From NCBI GenBank assembly GCA_007117945.1, contig SKTN01000037.1:1-8708 (forward strand): a DNA stretch of 8,708 nucleotides, given 5' to 3'. This document shows positions 4,580 through 8,708 of the stretch, piece after piece (the first letter of the stretch is position 1; each line of letters starts with the position of its first letter). The DNA comes from Nitriliruptoraceae bacterium. GTDB lineage: Bacteria > Actinomycetota > Nitriliruptoria > Nitriliruptorales > Nitriliruptoraceae. Under the pieces are notes generated by a model. It worked only from the letters and a program-made list of their open reading frames with translations. It was not told the DNA's origin and did no database searches. The position numbers and the translations under genes are program-made.

Positions 4580-6607
4580 CTAGTCCAGGATCTCGTCGCC
4601 GGCCTCGAACTCCGCCTCATCGGCGAGCACGACACCGAAGTGGTGGGCCATGATGTTGCGCACGATGGGCGCTGCGGTCTGGGAGCCGCCACCGCCCTGC
4701 TCGACGTTGACCACGACCACGATCTCCGGGTCGTCGGCGGGGGCGTACCCGGCGAACCAGGCGTAGGGCACCTTCGGGCGCAGCTCCGCGGTCCCGGTCT
4801 TGCCGGCCACGGGGATCTGGTCGAGGGGGAAGCCCGCGAAGGCCGACTGCCCCGTGCCCCGCGGGTGCATCACCGTGCGCTCCAACCCTTCCCGCAGCAC
4901 CGCCAGGGTCTGGTCGTCGACACCGATGTGGCCGAGCTCCTCGGGTTCGATGTCGCGTACCAGGGTGCCGTCGGGCGCCCGCACCTCCTTGCCGAGGTGG
5001 GGGCGCAGCAGCATCCCGTCGTTGGCGATCGCCTGGTACGAGGCGGCGACCTGCAGCGGGGTGGAGATCACGTCCCCCTGGCCGATGGAGGTGTTGACGG
5101 CGTCGCCACCGCGCCACGCCCCGCCGAAGCGGCACAGGTCGGTCATCAACTCCTCGGCACGGCTGCCGGGGCTGGCCTCCTCGGCCTGGCGGCAGTAGGT
5201 GTCACGCCGCTCCGACCAGTAGTCCTGGCGCCACTGGCGACCGGGGACGCGCCCGCCGAGCTCGCCCGGCAGATCGACGCCCGTGCGCTGACCGAAGCCG
5301 AACCGCTCGGCGACCCGGATCACGACCTCGTCGGGTTCCTCGGCGTTCTCCTCGGCCAGCCACTGGTCGAAGGCCAGGGCGTAGAAGTAGGTGTCACAGG
5401 AGCGCATCATGGCGTCGGAGAGGTCCATCATCCCCTCGTTCACGCCACGGTTCCAGTTGCGGAAGGTGTTGCCACCGAGCTCGAAGGCCGGCGTGCACTC
5501 CACCTGCCCGCGGGGGGTGATGTGGCCGCCCTCGATCATCGCCGCACCCGTAGCGGTCTTGAACACCGAGCCCGGTGGGTACCCACCCGCGATCACGCGG
5601 TTGACCAGGGGGTCCTCGCTCTCCTCGTCCAGCAGGGACTCGAAGTACTCCACGCTGACCCCACCGACGAACTCCCGCGGGTCGAAGCTCGGGTAGGAGG
5701 CCATGGCCAGCACCGCGCCGGTGCGCGCGTCCAGCACCACGGCCGAACCGGCGGTGGAGGGCAGCAGCTGGCCATCGTCGCGGCGGATCGACCGGCTGGC
5801 CAGGATGCCGTCCTCGAGCAGCTGCTCCGTCGCCTCCTGGAGATCGAGGTCGAGGGTGGTGACCAGGTCGTTGCCCTGGACCGGCTCACGGTCACGCTGG
5901 ACGTCGAGGACGTCCCCACGCGCGTTCACCACCAGCACCCGCTCGCCGGCGGTCCCGCGCAGGTCGGCCTCGTAGCTCTGCTCGAGCCCCATCCGCCCCA
6001 CCAGGTCACCGGCGCGGTAGTCGGTGAACTCCGGGCGCAGCAGCTCGTCCTGGGAGATCTCCCCGATGTAGCCCACCAGGTGCGCCGCGAGGGTGCCCTG
6101 GGGGTACTGACGCACGGGCAGGGTCTCCGGCACCACCCCGGGGAACAGCTCCCGCTGCTCCTGGACGGCGAAGACCACCTCCGGGGTGACGTCGAGGGCG
6201 ACGGGCACGGGGCGGAAGGGGCTGCGTCGCTGGCTACCAAGGCGCTCGATGACCTCCTCGACCTCCAGCTCCAGCAGCTCTGCGAGACGCTCGATGACCC
6301 GCTCGGCCTCCTCGTCCACGGGGTCACCGGCGGCGTTGAGCAGTGCCTGACGGTCAGCGGAGATGGCCAACGCGGGCCGGTTGCGCACCAGCTCCTCGCC
6401 GTCCGCCGCCAGGATCGCGCCGCGGGGTGCCTCGGTGACCACGGTGCGCAGGCGGTTGGAGTCGGCGAGCTCGACGTAGCGGTCCCCCGCCAGCACCTGC
6501 AGGAACCACAACCGAGCGAACAGGGCGAGGAACAGGGTGATGACGAGCACGGCGAGGAAGGTCAGCCGCAGCACGGAGGAGGAGGACTCCGACGAGGGAA
6601 GAGCCAT
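4580..6607 (-). CDS. mrdA: PBP2, class B peptidoglycan transpeptidase of the elongasome
   Basis: This 675-residue class B penicillin-binding protein cross-links stem peptides of glycan made by RodA, outside the membrane. A short cytoplasmic tail and a single membrane anchor (about 13-35) precede the dimerisation/pedestal region (about 55-240, with APRGAI at 60-65 and VGRMGLEQSYE at 203-213). The transpeptidase domain (about 285-660) has S347-V-F-K350 (PPGSVFK; acyl-acceptor serine), S403-C-D405 (RSCDTYFY; the SxN-type motif with D, as is usual in PBP2) and K603-T-G605 (AGKTGTAE). INTSIGQG-like NTSIGQG (505-511) is also typical. Residues ~460-503 form a polar stretch with two cysteines (C472, C492). 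The acidic C-terminus ends EAGDEILD. ATG at 6607 is chosen: the anchor begins right after it and GAGG lies 9 bases upstream. The frame stays open further upstream through mreD, but that part reads as out-of-frame mreD. The mreD stop is 70 bases upstream. Confidence 0.96.
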   Translation of the reverse strand: MALPSSESSSSVLRLTFLAVLVITLFLALFARLWFLQVLAGDRYVELADSNRLRTVVTEAPRGAILAADGEELVRNRPALAISADRQALLNAAGDPVDEEAERVIERLAELLELEVEEVIERLGSQRRSPFRPVPVALDVTPEVVFAVQEQRELFPGVVPETLPVRQYPQGTLAAHLVGYIGEISQDELLRPEFTDYRAGDLVGRMGLEQSYEADLRGTAGERVLVVNARGDVLDVQRDREPVQGNDLVTTLDLDLQEATEQLLEDGILASRSIRRDDGQLLPSTAGSAVVLDARTGAVLAMASYPSFDPREFVGGVSVEYFESLLDEESEDPLVNRVIAGGYPPGSVFKTATGAAMIEGGHITPRGQVECTPAFELGGNTFRNWNRGVNEGMMDLSDAMMRSCDTYFYALAFDQWLAEENAEEPDEVVIRVAERFGFGQRTGVDLPGELGGRVPGRQWRQDYWSERRDTYCRQAEEASPGSRAEELMTDLCRFGGAWRGGDAVNTSIGQGDVISTPLQVAASYQAIANDGMLLRPHLGKEVRAPDGTLVRDIEPEELGHIGVDDQTLAVLREGLERTVMHPRGTGQSAFAGFPLDQIPVAGKTGTAELRPKVPYAWFAGYAPADDPEIVVVVNVEQGGGGSQTAAPIVRNIMAHHFGVVLADEAEFEAGDEILD

Positions 6608-6660
6608 GACGTGGAGCCTCGGATCGAGCCTGGTCGCGAGAGGCGACGGTACCAGCAGTC

Positions 6661-6677
6661 CCGGTGCGGCCGACCGG
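6661..6677 (-). other. Small hairpin directly after the mreD stop codon
   Basis: CCGGT (6677-6673 on the minus strand) pairs with ACCGG (6665-6661) across 7 bases, starting on the base after the mreD TGA. A second short stem, GTCGC-5-GCGAC, lies at 6633-6647 in the same gap. The stems are 5 bp and could be chance. Confidence 0.3.
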
Positions 6678-7190
6678 TCACTCCAGGCCGGCGGTCCGCA
6701 GGGGGAAGGCGTCGGTGACCCGGCGGACCACCACCTGTACGGCCGGCGTGAGCAGTGCGTTGTACAGCCCCACGGCGATGGCGGCCTGGACAACCAGTGC
6801 GGCGCTGACCCGTTCGTCGGCCAGCAGGGAGGCCAGCACCCCGTAGGCGGCGGTGGCCAGCACCGAGGCACCCGCGGCCAGCAGCAAGGGCGCGGTGACG
6901 GAGTTGGGCGCCAGGTAGGGCCGTGACCAGCCGACCAGTGCTCCGGCCACGCCGTAGAGCAGGACCGCCAGACCCACGGGTGAGGAGCTGACGAGCAGAT
7001 CGCCCAGCAGCCCTGCGCTGGCACCCACCCGCAGGCCGGTCAGTGGCCCGTCGCGGGTGGCGAACACCACGGTGGTGAGCAGGAGCAGGTCGGGACGGAA
7101 CCCGAACAGGGTCAGCGCGGGGAACAGCGCCGTCTCCAGCACGACCGCGGCCAGCAGCAGCGCGGCGACCACCAGGGTGCGGACGATCAC
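6678..7190 (-). CDS. mreD: MreD, rod-shape-determining membrane protein
   Basis: MreD is a small polytopic membrane protein of the elongasome that works with MreC and the RodA-PBP2 synthase. This one has 170 residues, the usual size. It has about five hydrophobic segments (roughly 4-28, 34-46, 54-68 with 72-87, 99-122 and 128-154), and FRPDLLLL (31-38) and GLLGDLL (60-66) resemble the family's conserved polar positions in membrane helices. MreD sequences diverge strongly, so the call leans on topology, size and position between mreC and mrdA. It starts at GTG (7190-7188), and the GTGA shared with the mreC stop gives a 4-base overlap, the hallmark of translational coupling. Its GGAGGAG ribosome binding site sits inside the last codons of mreC. 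The stop is followed by a 70-base gap to mrdA. Confidence 0.9.
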   Translation of the reverse strand: MIVRTLVVAALLLAAVVLETALFPALTLFGFRPDLLLLTTVVFATRDGPLTGLRVGASAGLLGDLLVSSSPVGLAVLLYGVAGALVGWSRPYLAPNSVTAPLLLAAGASVLATAAYGVLASLLADERVSAALVVQAAIAVGLYNALLTPAVQVVVRRVTDAFPLRTAGLE

Positions 7191-8173
7191 GGCTCCTCCG
7201 CCGCGTCGTCCTGCTCCTCGGCGTCCTCGCCGTCGTCGCCGTCGTCGTCGTCCTCGTCGTCCTCGTCGCCGTCGAGGTCGGGATCGAGCAGGGAGGCCAC
7301 GGGGGGTCGGGTGAACTCGAGGCCCTCGCTGCCCTCGAAGGGCGGGATCTCCTCGATCCCCGTGGAGAACACCACCAGGACGTGGTGGAGGCGGGTGAAG
7401 TCCACGTAGGGGTTGACCAGCACCTCGCGGGTCAGGGGCGAGGCCCCCTCGGTGATCGCGGACACCGAGCCGACGGGGATACCCGCGGGGAACACCCCGC
7501 CCTGGTAGCTGGCGGTCACCACCGCCTCGCCCTCCTCGACCACGGCTTCGGGGTCGAGGAGGCGCAGGACCATCGGGTCACCGCCGCGACCGTCGATCAC
7601 CCCCACCTCGCCGGTGGTGGCGCTGCGCGAGGCGGCCGAGAAGCTCGGGTCGATGGCCAGCAGGACACGTGAGGCCGTGGGGGTGACCTGGATCACGCGC
7701 CCCACCAGGCCGTCGCCGTCGATCACCGGCATGCCCCGGGCGATGCCCTGCTCGCTGCCGACGTCGATGGTGATGGTCCACTCGAAGTTGGAGGGGGCCA
7801 GGGCCACGACCCGGGCGGCGACGGTGTCCAGCTCCGTGCGCTCCCCCATGGCCAGCAGATCGCGCAGCTCGGTGTTCTCGCGCTCGAGGTCGTCGAGGAC
7901 CCGACGCCGCTCCTCGAGGACCTCCACCCGCTCGCGCAAGGCCTGGTTCTCCGCGCGCACCCCGAACAGATCAGTGATCGCCGTCCCCGCCGCCGAGAAG
8001 GGACTGAGCAGGGTGCCGACGCCGTCCTGCAGGGGCCGCACGACCGAGGTCGCGAGGTCACGGGCACCCGTCAGGGGACCCTGATCGCCACCCCGGAAGT
8101 CGATCGTGATCAGGGCGATCGCCGCCGCCACGAGCAGCGCGAGCACCACCCGGACCCGACGTCGCTGGAACAC
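7187..8173 (-). CDS. mreC: MreC, periplasm/exterior-facing elongasome scaffold with an acidic tail
   Basis: MreC spans the membrane once and links cytoplasmic MreB to PBP2 outside. The 328 residues start with a short basic cytoplasmic end (FQRRRVR), one membrane helix (about 8-25) and a spacer. A coiled coil follows at about 72-108 (ENQALRERVEVLEERRRVLD, then ERENTELRDLLAM) with clear heptads. The two beta-barrel subdomains of the MreC family cover about 115-275, with VIDGDGLVGRV (150-160), LLAIDPSFS (171-179) and FPAGIPVGSV (228-237) as landmarks. Residues 297-328 form a tail in which 22 of 32 residues are Asp or Glu, which is not part of the known fold. GTG at 8173 is preceded by AGGGGTGGGTGAG. 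The gene follows mreB after 65 bases and overlaps mreD by 4 bases. The family call is very secure; the tail is the odd part. Confidence 0.95.
   Translation of the reverse strand: MFQRRRVRVVLALLVAAAIALITIDFRGGDQGPLTGARDLATSVVRPLQDGVGTLLSPFSAAGTAITDLFGVRAENQALRERVEVLEERRRVLDDLERENTELRDLLAMGERTELDTVAARVVALAPSNFEWTITIDVGSEQGIARGMPVIDGDGLVGRVIQVTPTASRVLLAIDPSFSAASRSATTGEVGVIDGRGGDPMVLRLLDPEAVVEEGEAVVTASYQGGVFPAGIPVGSVSAITEGASPLTREVLVNPYVDFTRLHHVLVVFSTGIEEIPPFEGSEGLEFTRPPVASLLDPDLDGDEDDEDDDDGDDGEDAEEQDDAAEEP
7190..7285 (-). repeat. GAC/GAG trinucleotide-like low-complexity tract encoding the MreC acidic tail
   Basis: The last 32 codons of mreC are dominated by GAC and GAG, giving long GTC/CTC runs on the plus strand (densest around 7215-7270). 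It is in-frame and keeps the reading frame open to the TGA. Such tracts grow and shrink by slippage in units of three, so the tail length may vary between strains. Confidence 0.7.
7193..7199 (-). promoter_or_regulatory. mreD ribosome binding site inside the end of mreC
   Basis: GGAGGAG on the minus strand overlaps the codons for the last Glu-Glu-Pro of MreC and lies 2 bases before the mreD GTG. With the GTGA stop/start overlap it points to mreD being translated by ribosomes finishing or re-initiating after mreC. Confidence 0.75.
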
Positions 8174-8191
8174 CGCTCACCCACCCCTGAC

Positions 8192-8229
8192 GGTCGCGAC
8201 CGCCTCGCGACCCCGTGCGCATCGCACGG
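8192..8229 (-). other. Two adjacent perfect hairpins in the mreB-mreC gap
   Basis: On the minus strand CCGTGCG-ATG-CGCACGG (8229-8213; 7-bp stem, 3-base loop) is followed with no gap by GGTCGCGA-GGCGG-TCGCGACC (8212-8192; 8-bp stem, 5-base loop). Both stems are perfect. They start 9 bases after the mreB stop and end a few bases before the AGGGG of the mreC ribosome binding site. No U tract follows. The likely roles are 3'-end stabilisation of an mreB message, partial attenuation, or RNase processing that makes more MreB than MreC. This is inferred from position and structure. Confidence 0.7.
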
Positions 8230-8238
8230 TGTGGTTGC

Positions 8239-8708
8239 TCAGTGCCGCGAGGAGGAGACCAGGACCTTCTTGAGGGCCTCGAACTCCTCGAGGCACTTGC
8301 CCGAGCCGATCGCGACGGAGGACAGCGGGTTCTCCGTGGTGTGAATCGGCATGCCGGTCTCGTGCTTGAGGCGCTCATCGAGGCCCTTGAGCAGCCCACC
8401 ACCACCGGTGAGCACGATGCCCTTGTCCATGATGTCAGCGGCCAGCTCCGGCGGGGTCTTGTCCAGGGTGTTCTTCACCGCATCCACGATGGCGTTGACC
8501 GGCTCCTCGATGGCACGACGGATCTCGTCCGCGGACACGATGATGGTCTTGGGCAGCCCCGAGACCAGGTCACGGCCACGGATCTCCGCGTGGGGCTCAT
8601 CGGGCAGCGGGAACGCGCTGCCGATGGCCATCTTGATCTCCTCGGCGGTGCGCTCGCCGAGCATCAGCGAGTACTCCTTCTTGACGTAGCCGATGATCGA
8701 CTCATCCA
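8239..8708 (-). CDS. mreB: MreB, actin-like cell-shape protein, C-terminal part (runs off the right edge)
   Basis: The final 155 codons of mreB are present, and the start lies beyond base 8708. The fragment reads DESIIGYVKKEYSLMLGERT, then AEEIKMAIGSAFPLPDE, and later GIVLTGGGGLLKGLDERLK, the actin-family ATP-binding loop near the C-terminus, with SSVAIGSGKCLEEF after it. MreB polymerises with ATP under the membrane and directs the RodA-PBP2 wall synthesis machine through MreC and MreD, the next genes. About 345 residues is usual, so a bit less than half the protein is seen. Nothing is truncated at the C-terminus, which ends KKVLVSSSRH before TGA. Paralogue Mbl is a close alternative, but the mreC-mreD context favours MreB. 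Confidence 0.97.
   Translation of the reverse strand, partial: DESIIGYVKKEYSLMLGERTAEEIKMAIGSAFPLPDEPHAEIRGRDLVSGLPKTIIVSADEIRRAIEEPVNAIVDAVKNTLDKTPPELAADIMDKGIVLTGGGGLLKGLDERLKHETGMPIHTTENPLSSVAIGSGKCLEEFEALKKVLVSSSRH

Noticed and set aside
4427..6718. A 763-codon open frame on the plus strand opposite mrdA and the start of rodA
   Set aside because: It lies antisense to a gene with every PBP2 motif intact. Its product is low-complexity (rich in Gly, Val, His, Asp, Leu) and resembles no family, the usual result of strong GC bias at third positions of the opposite strand.
6608..7024. An N-terminal extension of PBP2 back to 7024
   Set aside because: The frame is open but overlaps mreD in another frame. 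The extra residues are Trp/Cys/Pro/Ser-rich junk, and the membrane anchor begins right after ATG 6607.
1..8708. Mobile elements, CRISPR arrays, phage genes or a transferred island
   Set aside because: Gene order, strand and base composition are uniform, no transposase or integrase motif is seen, and the only direct repeats are the 18-bp pair and the in-frame acidic codons.

Overview
The window is a single, tightly packed, minus-strand gene cluster from a very GC-rich bacterium. Third codon positions are nearly all G or C, and the start codons are mostly GTG (one TTG, one ATG). The gene order, reading the minus strand from right to left, is mreB (3' part) - mreC - mreD - mrdA (PBP2) - rodA - B12-binding-type radical SAM protein - DUF2344/radical-SAM-linked protein - rne/rng (5' end). 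This order is the classic actinobacterial arrangement in which the elongasome cluster runs into a radical SAM pair and then RNase E/G (usually followed by rplU-rpmA-obgE, which would lie beyond position 1). The GC content, the order and the protein styles suggest an actinobacterium, possibly a deep-branching one. The species cannot be named from this window.

Region by region: 8239-8708 is the C-terminal part of MreB, the actin-like filament protein. 8174-8238 is a short intergenic gap holding two adjacent perfect hairpins. 7187-8173 is MreC with a strikingly acidic C-terminal tail, and 6678-7190 is MreD, which overlaps mreC by four bases. 4580-6607 is the class B transpeptidase PBP2 and 3341-4519 is its partner glycosyltransferase RodA. 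3139-3340 is a 202-base GC-rich gap with several small hairpins and a weak candidate -10 element. 1060-3138 is the radical SAM protein. 953-1059 is a gap with an 18-bp tandem duplication and a GACGTC inverted repeat. 206-952 is the DUF2344 partner, which starts at TTG behind a strong ribosome binding site. 1-186 is the beginning of an RNase E/G-like protein with an arginine-rich N-terminus.

The first five genes work together. MreB, MreC and MreD organise the RodA-PBP2 pair, in which RodA polymerises glycan strands and PBP2 cross-links them during lateral wall growth. The next two form a conserved pair of unknown reaction, a radical SAM enzyme and its partner. The last opens an RNA-processing and ribosome-linked block. 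All eight genes point the same way with short gaps. The only gaps long enough to hold much control are those at 3139-3340 and 953-1059.

I see no mobile element, CRISPR array, tRNA or rRNA, and no plus-strand gene I would defend. Most of this window is well-known machinery. The less explained parts are the radical SAM/DUF2344 pair, the hairpins and repeats in the gaps, and the MreC tail.
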